Made by a program: the position numbers and the translations under genes. From NCBI GenBank assembly GCA_036877525.1, contig JAZGTH010000075.1, positions 1,727,501-1,791,500 on the forward strand: 64,000 bases of DNA, in the 5' to 3' direction. Numbering within the stretch: position 1 is the stretch's first letter; each line of letters opens with the position of its first letter. This stretch comes from Chromobotia macracanthus (Eukaryota; Chordata; Actinopteri; Cypriniformes; Botiidae). The notes under the pieces are model-generated. The model saw only the letters and a program-made list of their open reading frames with translations. It did no database searches and was not told where the DNA came from. This document shows, piece after piece, positions 14,001 to 29,000 of the stretch.

Positions 14001-17000
14001 TTGCAGCTATATTTTTAAATTTGTAGCAAAACTGTTGTTTATTTTGGTTTAGAGCTTTCTTTGTCTCGAAAAAATGTGTCTATCATTAATTCAAGTGGTA
14101 AATTTAGGTACAACAAAATTTTTTAGTGCAGCAAATTTGAACTATATTTTAAATACTTGTAATTTAAATTGCCTGATTGTTGTACCATTTCTTTACAAAT
14201 TAATTTTTTATTATGTTTTTGTTTTTTCAGTTTCTATAGAGATGTTTTATATTTTGAAAAGGAAAAGAGATCAGCTTTTTGGTTTTTGCTGGATTTGAGT
14301 GTTGCAGCATCAGAATTGGCTTTATCTGGAGGGGAGAATTTCACAGAACTTTTAACATCTGTGTGCAGCTACGCATCTTTCCCCTGTGATGAAAATACTA
14401 ATAATCATATTGGTCAATGCAACTTCCAAATTGATCTGTGCTCGTATGTGAAGGACTATGAGGCTCAAACAGGCAGGAGTGTCCTACCAGCATTACAGCC
14501 AATTTATCAGTCATCTCCTGCAGTCTGGAGCATAAAGCTCTCAGAGAGAAAGAGCTCCATCCTCCTAGAAGTGCTGAAACTCCAAACAGAGAAGAAACCA
14601 GTAGAGCTGATAGACTGGTCAGATGAAGAGAGTGAAGTGAGGGGATTCCTCCAGTGTCTGCCTTACATCTCACAACTGAGGTGAGAGTTTATCTGTATAT
14701 TTCTGTCACCACAAGTTTTTTGTACATGCTAGATTGTAATGGACTTGCTAACTTCCTGACTGTTTCTGCAGATTTATTCAGTCAGAACGGAGAACCTTTA
14801 AAGAATGGGAGAAACAGAAGAGGTCATTTCTATTGAAAATGTGTCTACAAGCAGCTTTCACTGAGCAATCAGGCACTACAGAGACAATTGTGGAATCACT
14901 GATGTCTGTAGAAGAATGTGGGAACTGTGATTTCCTGCTGGATCTGTGCTCACATGTGAAGAACTATGAGAGTCAAACAGGCAGGAGTGTCCTACCAGCA
15001 TTACAGCCAATTTATCAGTCATCTCCTGCAGTCTGGAGCATAAAGCTCTCAGAGAGAAAGAGCTCCATCCTCCTAGAAGTGCTGAAACTCCAAACAGAGA
15101 AGAAACCAGTAGAGCTGATAGACTGTTCAGATGAAGAGAGTGAAGTGAGGGGATTCCTCCAGTGTCTGCCCTACATCTCACAACTGAGGTGAGAGTTTAA
15201 CTGAAGTATACAGCTCTGTGTTTCTGGTTTATTTCATTACCGTCAGTTAAATGCATTGAATTATCTGTGATTGTTTATCAGTGTATGAGGAAACATAAAG
15301 ACTAAAACTGAGTGTCAGCACATCACAGAAACAGATGAAATATAAAGTTCATTAGTGCTGCAGTTTAAAGCTGCTTTCACATTTATTCAGTCAGTTTGTG
15401 TTTGTCATGTGGAGAGTGACTGTGTGTTTCTGTTGTAGCAGATTGATTCAGTTCACAGTGATGTGATGTAACACTGAACACAACAGCACTGAACTGTCAT
15501 CAAGATCTAGATGAAGTTTTACTGATTCACAAACACAAACTGACTCACATCAGCTGAATCTGTGTCAGTGAAATGAATCATATTAACTGAGTCATTTCAA
15601 GGGTTAGTTCACCTAAAATAACTATTGAGTGATTATTATTATTTGCTGGCCCTCATGTTGTTTAAATCATCTATGGATTTCTTTATTTCTCTGAACCAAA
15701 ACTGAGAATTGTTAATAAACATCCTGAACTGTGTTGTTTGTGTTCAGAGAGAAAATACACAGATCAAAACTTTCATAAAATAATAAATTATATTTACATC
15801 AAAGTGAGTTATATGTCCTCAGAACACTTGTAAAATATGACACGAGTCTCATGAAATTATTTCATGACGCTTTTGTGATTGTTTGAGTCTTTGAAGAGTC
15901 TGTCTGTATCCACTGGCTGTTGGATAACTGATGTTAATGGATTGAAAGTTAGTCAGAGTGAAGAAACTCAGTGTTGTGTCTGATTTAAACATGGTACAAA
16001 CACTGTTTCTTTGCTCTTTATTATGTTGAGTTCAGGTTGTATATGATGAATTATACTTGACTGGAGATATTTATTTCACTGTATGAAGTTTAGATTCTTA
16101 AATTCTCAATGTACGCTGGACAGTTGTTGACAGATGGACAGAATGAAGAGGATTACCAGATCAGCAGGATGTTTTTATCACTATAAATCAATAGAATAGG
16201 AATTAGAACTCATACAACCAAAAATACATCAAAACAACAAACACATAGATGAACAATCAGTAATATGTATAAATCAATCCATGATGATAATTGAAAATGC
16301 TGATAATTCACAATACAATGAACAAAACACAACATTACTTCACACATTCTGTGGGGAGGATATGAAGGAGTGGGTTTCTCTGCTCTAGCACTCACAACTA
16401 GTGATGTTACGCCTGGTACCGACGCTTTGAAGAACATCGTGTTGAGAACATCAGACACTTCCCATCAGAGCTCTGTATCGAGGCTTGTATTGGTTTAGTG
16501 ATGTGATGTCACCAGTGATGTCAGAAGCCTCGTTTCAGTGCAGTGGTTCGAGAAGGGTTTCACTTTTTGTGAGACACTTTGACTGTATGATGTGTCAGAC
16601 CCCTCCTGAACTCCAGACTGTTGAAACATTGAGTGCTATAAAACATTATGAAACACTGACCACACATACTTAAAATAACTTATTGATTTACATGAATTCC
16701 CCTTATTTCCCTCTGTTCAACAAAAGCACTGCCCAGTTACAAAACTATGAAACAGCACTGAGCATAAATACTGTAAAGCACTATTTATTTAATTACTTTC
16801 ATGTGTTTATGTGTGTACATGTTAATGTGTCAACAGATACAGGAGAAAATTACACTCAACTATTAACATCTGTGTGCAGCTACACATCTTTCCCCTGTGA
16901 TGAAGATTATTATTATGACTTTGTGAATCATGTAGCACATTTTGGAGCCATCAAACAGTTTTTCTCCTGCACTGTAAAACAACTTTGCTGCCTTAAATTC

Positions 17001-20000
17001 TTAAGTTTAATCAACTTACAGGCTATACAAGTAATTTCAACATAAAATTTTAAGTCCTGACTGGTATAACTTACAAAAATAGGTTATGCAAATGTTCAAC
17101 CATTTCTTAAAAGTTACAGCAACTCAAGACCAATCATGATTACAAAGAGTAAGTTGAAATGACTTGTGCAGCCTAATTGATTAAACTTAAAAATTTAAGG
17201 CAGCAAAGTTTTTTTACAGTAGGCACCATATTTGCATTGACCAGCAGGTGTTGCTAGAGTGCATTTAAAGATATGAAAAACTTTTCAACACATCTGGGCG
17301 GAAAGTTTTAAAGCTTCATCGCAGCTTCATCTTGCCACCACAACCCACAGCTCACCAATTTAAAAGAACAATGAAGAGAAATGAGGTCTATTATAAACCT
17401 TAACTAGTGAAGCATATGTAATGTAGTGTTAATGTATGGGAAATGTATTTTGTGTGGAATTGTGGGAAATGTCGGGCTGAAGGAAAACAGAAATGATCAA
17501 ATTCACAACACTGGCGTATAAGGAAAATATCCACAAAAACTTTGTTTGTCAGAAACAAAAGAGTTTGTAAAAGAAAAAGAAAGTCATAAGTGGTTTATAC
17601 GACACGAGGGTCAGTAAATAATGACTATTATCATTTGAGGATGAACTAACCCTTTAAAGAAACAAGTTCAATGATTCAAAATGAAATCTTTGTTTTGCAT
17701 TTGCTAAGAAATCAAAATGATAGCAGCTATCCAATAAATAAGAATCACATAGTGTATGTTTTAAATTTAAGATTATATTAACAAATTATATCTGCACAGT
17801 CAGACACTAGATTCATTGACTGTAATTTGTGAATGCATGTGTTTGGTTGTTGAAGTCTCTCAATTCAATTAATTTAAACAGTTAATTAAACTGTTGAGTC
17901 ACCTGCAGTATCTCATATTATCCTGCACTGGATATTAAAGTGATCATTATTTGTGTTTCTCCACAGATTTAAAGAAGTTTTCTACAGAACGAGAGAATGT
18001 GCTGTTCAGTTTCTGGTGAATCTGATCACTGCAGCATCAGACTGTGAAACAGCTACAGGAGAAAATTACACTCAACTATTAACATCTGTGTGCAGCTACA
18101 CATCTTTCCCCTGTGATGAATTTTTTTATTATCATGATTTAGAATTTCAGTTTAAACGATGTGATTTCCTGCTGGATCTGTGGTCACATGTGAAGAACTA
18201 TGAGAGTCAAACAGGCAGGAGTGTCCTACCAGCATTACAGCCAATTTATCAGTCATCTCCTGCAGTCTGGAGCATAAAGCTCTCAGAGAGAAAGAGCTCC
18301 ATCCTCCTAGAAGTGCTGAAACTCCAAACAGAGAAGAAACCAGTAGAGCTGATAGACTGTTCAGATGAAGAGAGTGAAGTGAGGGGATTCCTCCAGTGTC
18401 TGCCCTACATCTCACAACTGAGGTGAGAGTTTTATGAAAACATACAGATTTGTGTTTTAATTAGTATATTTTAATGTTGCTAATGACAAGCATCAAATGA
18501 ACAACAGTGACTGAGGAAACATAAAGACTAAAACTGAGTGTCAGCACATCACAGAAACAGATGAAATATAAAGTTCATTAGTGCTGCTGTTTAAAGCTGC
18601 TTTCACATTTATTCAGTCAGTTTGTGTTTGTCATGTGGAGAGTGACTCTGTGTTTCTGTTGTAGCAGATTGATTCAGTTCACAGTGATGTGATGTAACAC
18701 TGAACACAACAGCACTGAACTGTCATCAAGATCTAGATGAAGTTTTACTGATTCACAAACACAAACTGACTCACATCAGCTGAATCTGTGTCAGTGAAAT
18801 GAATCATATTAATTGAGTCATTTCAAGGGTTAGTTCACCTAAAATAACTATTGAGTGATTATTATTATTTGCTGGCCCTCATGTTGTTTAAATCATCTAT
18901 GGATTTCTTTATTTCTCTGAACCAAAACTGAGAATTGTTAATAAACATCCTGAACTGTGTTGTTTGTGTTCAGAGAGAAAATACACAGATCAAAACTTTC
19001 ATAAAATAATAAATTATATTTACACCAAAGTGAGTTTATGTGTGTACATGTTAATGTGTCAACAGATACAGGAGAAAATTACACTCAACTATTAACATCT
19101 GTGTGCAGCTACACATCTTTCCCCTGTGATGAAGATTATTATTATGACTTTGTGAATCATGTAGCACATTTTGGAGCCATCAAACAGTTTTTCTCCTGCA
19201 CTGTAAAACAACTTTGCTGCCTTAAATTCTTAAGTTTAATCAACTTACAGGCTATACAAGTAATTTCAACATAAAATTTTAAGTCCTGACTGGTATAACT
19301 TACAAAAATAGGTTATGCAAATGTTCAACCATTTCTTAAAAGTTACAGCAACTCAAGACCAATCATGATTACAAAGAGTAAGTTGAAATGACTTGTGCAG
19401 CCAAATTGATTAAACTTAAAAATTTAAGGCAGCAAAGTTTTTTTTACAGTGAGCACCATATTTGCATTGACCAGCAGGTGTTGCTAGAGTGCATTTGAAG
19501 ATATGAAAATCTTTTCAACACATCTGGGCGGAAAGTTTTAAAGCTTCATCGCAGCTTCATCTTGCCACCACAACCCACAGCTCACCAATTTAAAAGAACA
19601 ATGAATAGAAATGAGGTCTATTATAAACCTTAACTAGTGAAGCATATGTAATGTAGTGTTAATGTATGGGAAATGTATTTTGTGTGGAATTGTGGGAAAT
19701 GTCGGGCTGAAGCAAAACAGAAATGATCAAATTCACAACACTGGCGTATAAGGAAAATATCCACAAAAACTTTGTTCATCAGAAACAAAAGAGTTTGTAA
19801 AAGAAAAAGAAAGTCATAAGTTCTTTATACGACACGAGGGTCAGTAAATAATGACTATTATCATTTGAGGGTGAACTAACCCTTTAAAGAAACAAGTTCA
19901 GTGATTCAAAATGAAATCTTTGTTTTGCATTTGCTAAGAAATCAAAATGATAGCAGCTATCCAATAAATAAGAATCACATAGTGTATGTTTTAAATTTAA

Positions 20001-23000
20001 GATTATATTAACAAATTATATCTGCACAGTCAGACACTAGATTCATTGAATGTAATTTGTGAATGCATGTGTTTGGTTGTTGAAGTCTCTCAATTCAATT
20101 AATTTAAACAGTTAATTAAACTGTTGAGTCACCTGCAGTATCTCATATTATCCTGCACTGGATATTAAAGTGATCATTATTTGTGTTTCTCCACAGATTT
20201 AAAGAAGTTTTCTACAGAACGAGAGAATGTGCTGTTCAGTTTCTGGTGAATCTGATCACTGCAGCATCAGACTGTGAAACAGCTACAGGAGAAAATTACA
20301 CTCAACTATTAACATCTGTGTGCAGCTACACATCTTTCCCCTGTGATGAATTTTTTTATTATCATGATTTAGAATTTCAGTTTGAACAATGTGATTTCCT
20401 GCTGGATCTGTGGTCACATGTGAAGAACTATGAGAGTCAAACAGGCAAGAGTGTCCTACCAGCATTACAGCCAATTTATCAGTCATCTCCTGCAGTCTGG
20501 AGCATAAAGCTCTCAGAGAGAAAGAGCTCCATCCTCCTAGAAGTGCTGAAACTCCAAACAGAGAAGAAACCAGTAGAGCTGTTAGACTGTTCAGATGAAG
20601 AGAGTGAAGTGAGGGGATTCCTCCAGTGTCTGCCCTACATCTCACAAGTGAGGTGAGAGTTTAGTTTTTATTTGTATTTGTTCATAATCAAGAGTTCGAA
20701 CTTGAGTAATTTTAGTTTTTAACTGTAGGCAATTACAGATTGCAGGTAATCACAGCTGTTTGTGATAGTAAAAAATAAATTGTCAAGTAAAATTAAATTG
20801 AGTAACCTATGTATTAGACATAAAATGTCCCTTTTACAGCAGTTAGAATAATGTTTTTTAACAGTTCATTTGAACTGGGCATGATCAGTGTTTAGCAAAT
20901 ACACACAGTTTGTGTTATTTATGAAAAGAAAAACTGAGTTGGGCTCAACTAATAAATTAAGTAAATTAAATATGCAGTCATAATGACATTGCTCAGTATT
21001 CACAGAAACTACAGCTTTTTTATATCCAAATAAATCATAACACACAAGAATCCTGAACTGTAGTTAAAGTGCTGTAGAGCTCTGAAACTGAGGCAGCTGT
21101 CACTGTGCATCATGTGGATTTTGGATGTGATTCAGCAGCACACAGACTGAGGGTCAGTCTGAAACAGTGTTTGTGGTTACAGTGAAGTGAGAAGTTTCTG
21201 CCTGTGCTGCACACATTAACTCAGTAATATAAAATTCAGTTCTTTAGTTTTGATAATCTAAGAATAAAAGGTCACATTTTGACCCTCTTTATTTTATTGT
21301 CTCTCATCCTGGTACAGAGCGCAGTGTCACTTTCGCTTTCCTGTCATTTACTTCTGACATCAGTAACTTCAGTTTAGTAAAACGGTTTCAGTGATGATAC
21401 CTCTGAAGTTCCACATTCATCTAGTAAATCTTCTGAAATATTACAAAACAATCAACGTTTGTCTCTCCTGTAAAAGTTTATTTTTTTCTGTTAGGATTCT
21501 TCATGTAATCGACAGGAACAAACTCTGACAAACCTCTGTCTTATTATTTCTTGTTTATTCTGTGTTTAGATTCATTGAACCACCAAATGAATCATGTGAT
21601 CTGTGGGAGAAAGGAAAGAGATTATTTATACTGGATTTGTGTCTGCAAGCTGCTCTCTGTCAGAAAGAAACCATAGAAACAACAGTGAAGATGCTGCTGT
21701 CATCTGTGAATTATAAGAAACAGGATTTCCTGCTGGATTTGTGTTCACATGTGAAGGACTATGAGAGTCAAACAGGCAGGAGTGTCCTACCAGCATTACA
21801 GCCAATTTATCAGTCATCTCCTGCAGTCTGGAGCATAAAGCTCTCAGAGAGAAAGAGCTCCATCCTCCTAGAAGTGCTGAAACTCCAAACAGAGAAGAAA
21901 CCAGTAGAGCTGATAGACTGTTCAGATGAAGAGAGTGAAGTGAGAGGATTCCTCCAGTGTCTGCCCTACATCTCACAACTGAGGTGAGAGTCTTATGAAA
22001 ACATACAGATTTGTGTTTTAGTTAGTATATTTTAATGTTGCTAATGACAAGCATCAAATGAACAACAGTGACTGAGGAAACATAAAGACTAAAACTGAGT
22101 GTCAGCACATCACAGAAACAGATGAAATATAAAGTTCATTAGTGCTGCAGTTTAAAGCTGCTTTCACATTTATTCAGTCAGTTTGTGTTTGTCGTGTGGA
22201 GTGTGACTGTGTGTTTCTGTTGTAGCAGATTGATTCAGTTCACAGTGATGTGATGTAACACACTGAACACAACAGCACTGAACTGTCATCAAGATCTAGA
22301 TAAAGTTTTACTGATTCACAAACACAAACTGACTCACATCAGCTGAATCTGTGTCAGTGAAATTAATCTTTTTATTTTATTTATTATTTAAAGAAGTGAA
22401 TTAAATGACTCAAAGTGTGTTTCACACTTACTAAGTAATCTGAAAGACAGCAGCTATCCAGTAAACAAAAACAATATTTTGTTTCTTTAATTTAGTATTA
22501 CAGCTTGCCTCTGCACAAAACCAGCTACTAGATGTCAAATAAAAACTGTTATTGAATAAATCATTGCCTGTGATTTGCAACTGCCTAGTTTTGGTCTTAA
22601 AAATTTCTCCGGTTGTCCAAAACCTTTTCATTTGGATTTAATTTATTGAACTGTTGAGTCACCTGCAGTATCTCATATTATCCTGCACTGGATATTAAAG
22701 TGATTATTATTTGTGTTTGTTCACAGATTTAATATTTCCTATAGAAAGAGAAAATCTGCTGTTCAGTTTCTGATGAATCTGATCACTGCAGCATCAGACT
22801 GTGAAACAGATACAGGAGAAAATTACACTCAACTATTAACATCTGTGTGCAGCTACACATCTTTCCCCTGTGTTGAAAATAATATCTATTACAGTGTTCA
22901 GTGTGATTTTCTGCTGGATCTGTGTTCACATGTGAAGAACTATGAGAGTCAAACAGGCAGGAGTGTCCTACCAGCATTACAGCCAATTTATCAGTCATCT

Positions 23001-26000
23001 CCTGCAGTCTGGAGCATAAAGCTCTCAGAGAGAAAGAGCTCCATCCTCCTAGAAGTGCTGAAACTCCAAACAGAGAAGAAACCAGTAGAGCTGATAGACT
23101 GTTCAGATGAAGAGAGTGAAGTGAGGGGATTCCTCCAGTGTCTGCCCTACATCTCACAACTGAGGTGAGAGTCTTATGAAAACATACAGATTTGTGTTTT
23201 AATTAGTATATTTTAATGTTGCTAATGACAAGCATCAAATGAACAACAGTGACTGAGGAAACATAAAGACTAAAACTGAGTGTCAGCACATCACAGAAAC
23301 AGATGAAATATAAAGTTCATTAGTGCTGCAGTTTAAAGCTGCTTTCACATTTATTCAGTCAGTTTGTGTTTGTTGTGTGGAGTGTGACTGTGTGTTTCTG
23401 TTGTAGCAGATTGATTCAGTTCACAGTGATGTGATGTAACACACTGAACACAACAGCACTGAACTGTCATCAAGATCTAGATGAAGTTTTACTGATTCAC
23501 AAACACAAACTGACTCACATCAGCTGAATCTGTGTGTCAGTGAAATGAATCTTTTTATTTTATTTATTATTTAAAGAAGTGAATTAAATGACTCAAAGTG
23601 TGTTTCACACTTACTAAGTAATCTGAAAGACAGCAGCTATCCAGTAAACAAAAACAATATTGTGTTTCTTTAATTTAGTATTACAGCTTGCCTCTGCACA
23701 AAACCAGCTACTAGATGTCAAATAAAAACTGTTATTGAATAAATCATTGCCTGTGATTTGCAACTGCCTAGTTTTGGTCTTAAAAATTTCTCCGGTTGTC
23801 CAAAACCTTTTCATTTGGATTTAATTTATTGAACTGTTGAGTCACCTGCAGTGTCTCATATTATCCTGCACTGGATATTAAAGTGATTATTATTTGTGTT
23901 TGTTCACAGATTTAATATTTCCTATAGAAAGAGAAAATCTGCTGTTCAGTCTCTGATGAATCTGATCACTGCAGCATCAGACTGTGAAACAGATACAGGA
24001 GAAAATTACACTCAACTATTAACATCTGTGTGCAGCTACACATCTTTCCCCTGTGTTGAAAATAATATCTATTACAGTGTTCAGTGTGATTTTCTGCTGG
24101 ATCTGTTCTCACATGTGAAGAACTATGAGAGTCAAACAGGCAGGAGTGTCCTACCAGCATTACAGCCAATTTATCACTCATCTCCTGCAATCTGGAGCAT
24201 AAAGCTCTCAGAGAGAAAGAGCTCCATCCTCCTAGAAGTGCTGAAACTCCAAACAGAGAAGAAACCAGTAGAGCTGATAGACTGGTCAGATGAAGAGAGT
24301 GAAGTGAGGGGATTCCTCCAGTGTCTGCCCTACATCTCACAACTGAGGTGAGAGTTTAACTGAAGTATACAGCTCTGTGTTTCTGGTTTATTTCATTACT
24401 GTCAGTTAAATGCATTGAATTATCCATGATTGTTTATCAGTGTATCAGGAAACATAAAGACTAAAACTGAGTGTCAGCACATCACAGAAACAGATGAAAT
24501 ATAAAGTTCATTAGTGCTGCTGTTTAAAGCTGCTTTCACATTTATTCAGTCAGTTTGTGTTTGTCGTGTGGAGTGTGACTGTGTGTTTCTGTTGTAGCAG
24601 ATTGATTCAGTTCACAGTGATGTGATGTAACACACTGAACACAACAGCACTGAACTGTCATCAAGATCTAGATGAAGTTTTACTGATTCACAAACACAAA
24701 CTGACTCACATCAGCTGAATCTGTGTGTCAGTGAAATGAATCTTTTTATTTTATTTATTATTTAAAGAAGTGAATTAAATGACTCAAAGTGTGTTTCACA
24801 CTTACTAAGTAATCTGAAAGACAGCAGCTATCCAGTAAACAAAAACAATATTTTGTTTCTTTAATTTAGTATTACAGCTTGCCTCTGCACAAAACCAGCT
24901 ACTAGATGTCAAATAAAAACTGTTATTGAATAAATCATTGCCTGTGATTTGCAACTGCCTAGTTTTGGTCTTAAAAATTTCTCCGGTTGTCCAAAACCTT
25001 TTCATTTGGATTTAATTTATTGAACTGTTGAGTCACCTGCAGTGTCTCATATTATCCTGCACTGGATATTAAAGTGATTATTATTTGTGTTTGTTCACAG
25101 ATTTAATATTTCCTATAGAAAGAGAAAATCTGCTGTTCAGTCTCTGATGAATCTGATCACTGCAGCATCAGACTGTGAAACAGATACAGGAGAAAATTAC
25201 ACTCAACTATTAACATCTGTGTGCAGCTACACATCTTTCCCCTGTGTTGAAAATAATATCTATTACAGTGTTCAGTGTGATTTTCTGCTGGATCTGTTCT
25301 CACATGTGAAGAACTATGAGAGTCAAACAGGCAGGAGTGTCCTACCAGCATTACAGCCAATTTATCAGTCATCTCCTGCAGTCTGGAGCATAAAGCTCTC
25401 AGAGAGAAAGAGCTCCATCCTCCTAGAAGTGCTGAAACTCCAAACAGAGAAGAAACCAGTAGAGCTGATAGACTGTTCAGATGAAGAGAGTGAAGTGAGA
25501 GGATTCCTCCAGTGTCTGCCCTACATCTCACAACTGAGGTGAGAGTCTTATGAAAACATACAGATTTGTGTTTTAATTAGTATATTTTAATGTTGCTAAT
25601 GACAAGCATCAAATGAACAACAGTGACTGAGGAAACATAAAGACTAAAACTGAGTGTCAGCACATCACAGAAACAGATGAAATATAAAGTTCATTAGTGC
25701 TGCTGTTTAAAGCTGCTTTCACATTTATTCAGTCAGTTTGTGTTTGTCGTGTGGAGAGTGACTGTGTGTTTCTGTTGTAGCAGATTGATTCAGTTCACAG
25801 TGATGTGATGTAACACACTGAACACAACAGCACTGAACTGTCATCAAGATCTAGATGAAGTTTTACTGATTCACAAACACAAACTGACTCACATCAGCTG
25901 AATCTGTGTCAGTGAAATGAATCATATTAATTGAGTCATTTAAAGGGTTAGTTCACCTAAAATGATTATTGAGTGATTATTATTATTTGCTGGCCCTCAT

Positions 26001-29000
26001 GTTGTTTAAATCATCTATGGATTTCTTTATTTCTCTGAACCAAAACTGAGAATTGTTAATAAACATCCTGAATAGTGTTGTTTGTGTTCAGAGAGAAAAT
26101 GCACAGATCAAAACTTTTATAAAATAATAGATTATATTTACACCAAACTGAATTATATGTCCTCAGAACTCTTGTAAAATATGACACGAGTCTCATGAAA
26201 TTATTTTATGACGCTTTTGTGATTGTTTGAGGCTTTGAAGAGTCTGTCTGTATCCACTGGCTGTTGGATAACTGATGTTAATGTATTGAAAGTTAGTCAG
26301 AGTGAAGAAACTCAGTGTTGTGTCTGATTTAAACACGGGACAAACACTGTTTCTTTGCTCTTTATTATGTTGAGTTCAGGTTGTATATGATGAATTATAC
26401 TTGACTGGAGATATTTATTTCACTGCATGAAGTTTAGATTCTTAAATTCTCAATGTACGCTGGACAGTTGTTGACAGATGGACAGAATGAAGAGGATTAA
26501 CAGATCAGCAGGATGTTTTTATCACTAAAAATCAATACAATAGAAATTAGAACTCATACAACCAAAAATACATCAAAACAACAAACACATAGATGAACAA
26601 TCAGTAATATGTATAAATCAATCCATGATGATAATTGAAAATGCTGATAATTCACAATACAATGAACAAAACACAACATTACTTCACACATTCTGTGGGG
26701 AGGATATGAAGGAGTGGGTTTCTCTGCTCTAGCACTCACAACTAGTGATGTTACGCCGGGTACCGAAGCTTTGAAGAACATCGTGTTGAGAACATCAGAC
26801 ACTTCCCATCAGAGCTCTGTATCGAGGCTTGTATTGGTTTAGTGAGGTGATGTCACCACTGATGTCAGAAGCCTTGTTTCAGTGCAGTGGTTCGAGAAGG
26901 GTTTCACTTTTTGTGAGACACTTTGACTGTATGATGTGTCAGACCCCTCCTGAACTCCAGACTGTTGAAACATTGAGGGCTATAAAACATTATGAAACAC
27001 TGACCACACATACTTAAAATAACTTATTGATTTACATGAATTCCCCTTATTTCCCTCTGTTCAACAAAAGCACTGCCCAGTTACAAAACTATGAAACAGC
27101 ACTGAGCATAAATACTGTAAAGCACTATTTAATTACTTTCATGTGTTTATGTGTGTACATGTTCATGTGTCAACAGATACAGGAGAAAATTACACTCAAC
27201 TATTAACATCTGTGTGCAGCTACACATCTTTCCCCTGTGATGAAGGTTATTATTATGACTTTGTGAATCATGTAGCACATTTTGGAGCCATCAAACTGTT
27301 TTTCTCCTGCACTGTAAAACAACTTTGCTGCCTTAAATTCTTAACTTTAATCAACTTACAGGCTATACAAGTAATTTCAACATAAAATTTTAAGTCCTGA
27401 CTGGTATAACTTACAAAAATAGGTTATGCAAATGTTCAACCATTTCTTAAAAATTACAGCAACTCAAGACCAATCATGATTACAAAGAGTAAGTTGAAAT
27501 GACTTGTGCAGCCTAATTGATTAAACTTAAAAATGTAAGGCAGCAAAGTTTTTTTTACAGTGAGCACCATATTTGCATTGACCAGCAGGTGTTGCTAGAG
27601 TGCATTTGAAGATATGAATAGCTTTTCATCACATCTGGGCAGAAAGTTTTAAAGCTTCATCGCAGCTTCATCTTGCCACCACAACCCACAGCTCACCAAT
27701 TTAAAAGAACAATGAAGAGAAATGAGGTCTATTATAAAGCTTAACTAGTGAAGCATATGTAATGTAGTGTTAATGTATGGGAAATGTATTTTGTGTGGAA
27801 TTGTGGGAAATGTCGGGCTGAAGGAAAACAGAAATGATCAAATTCACAACACTGGCGTATAAGGAAAATATCCACAAAAACTTTGTTCATCAGAAACAAA
27901 AGAGTTTGTAAAAGAAAAAGAAAGTCATAAGTGCTTTATACGACACAAGGGTCAGTAAATAATGACTATTATCATTTGAGGATGAACTAACCCTTTAAAG
28001 AAACAAGTTCAGTGATTCAAAATGAAATCTTTGTTTTGCATTTGCTAAGGAATCAAAATGATAGCAGCTATCCAATAAATAAGAATCACATAGTGTATGT
28101 TTTAAATTTAAGATTATATTAACAAATTATATCTGCACAGTCAGACACTAGATTCATTGACTGTAATTTGTGAATGCATGTGTTTGGTTGTTGAAGTCTC
28201 TCAATTCAATTAATTTAAACAGTTAATTGAACTGTTGAGTCACCTGCAGTATCTCATATTATCCTGCACTGGATATTAAATATGATCATTATTTGTGTTT
28301 CTCCACAGATTTAAAGAAGTTTTCTATGAGAAGAGAGAATCTGCTGTTCAGTTTCTGGTGAATCTGATCACTGCAGCATCAGACTGTGAAACAGATACAG
28401 GAGAAAATTACACTCAACTATTAACATCTGTGTGCAGCTACACATCTTTCCCCTGTGATGAAGATTATTATTATGATGATGATGATGATTTAGAATTTCA
28501 GTTTAAACGATGTGATTTCCTGCTGGATTTGTGTTCACATGTGAAGAACTATGAGAGTCAAACAGGCAGGAGTGTCTTACCAGCATTACAGCCAATTTAT
28601 CAGTCATCTCCTGCAGTCTGGAGCATAAAGCTCTCAGAGAGAAAGAGCTCCATCCTCCTAGAAGTGCTGAAACTCCAAACAGAGAAGAAACCAGTAGAGC
28701 TGATAGACTGTTCAGATGAAGAGAGTGAAGTGAGGGGATTCCTCCAGTGTCTGCCCTACATCTCACAACTGAGGTGAGAGTCTTATGAAAACATACAGAT
28801 TTGTGTTTTAATTAGTATATTTTAATGTTGCTAATGACAAGCATCAAATGAACAACAGTGACTGAGGAAACATAAAGACTAAAACTGAGTGTCAGCACAT
28901 CACAGAAACAGATGAAATATAAAGTTCATTAGTGCTGCTGTTTAAAGCTGCTTTCACATTTATTCAGTCAGTTTGTGTTTGTCGTGTGGAGAGTGACTGT

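Larger units (their letters stand above)
15598..17657. mobile_element. ~2-kb TIR-bounded composite element, copy 1
   Basis: The left end is AAGGGTTAGTTCACC and the right end is its inverse, GATGAACTAACCCTTTAAAG. Inside lie a unit with small open frames on both strands (about 16210-16673), an 84-bp fragment of a type 1 array exon (16837-16920) and a nested MITE (16970-17220). The terminal motif resembles an abundant cyprinid DNA-transposon end, as I recall it. No transposase is seen, so it is non-autonomous. It has moved with the exon array by segmental duplication. Confidence 0.65.

Noticed and set aside
16210..16673. Small ORFs on both strands repeated at 26.5-27.0 and 29.8-30.3 kb as a possible transposon gene
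   Set aside because: 62-82 codons with no transposase or other recognisable motif; they lie within the duplicated composite element and are better explained as non-coding filler.
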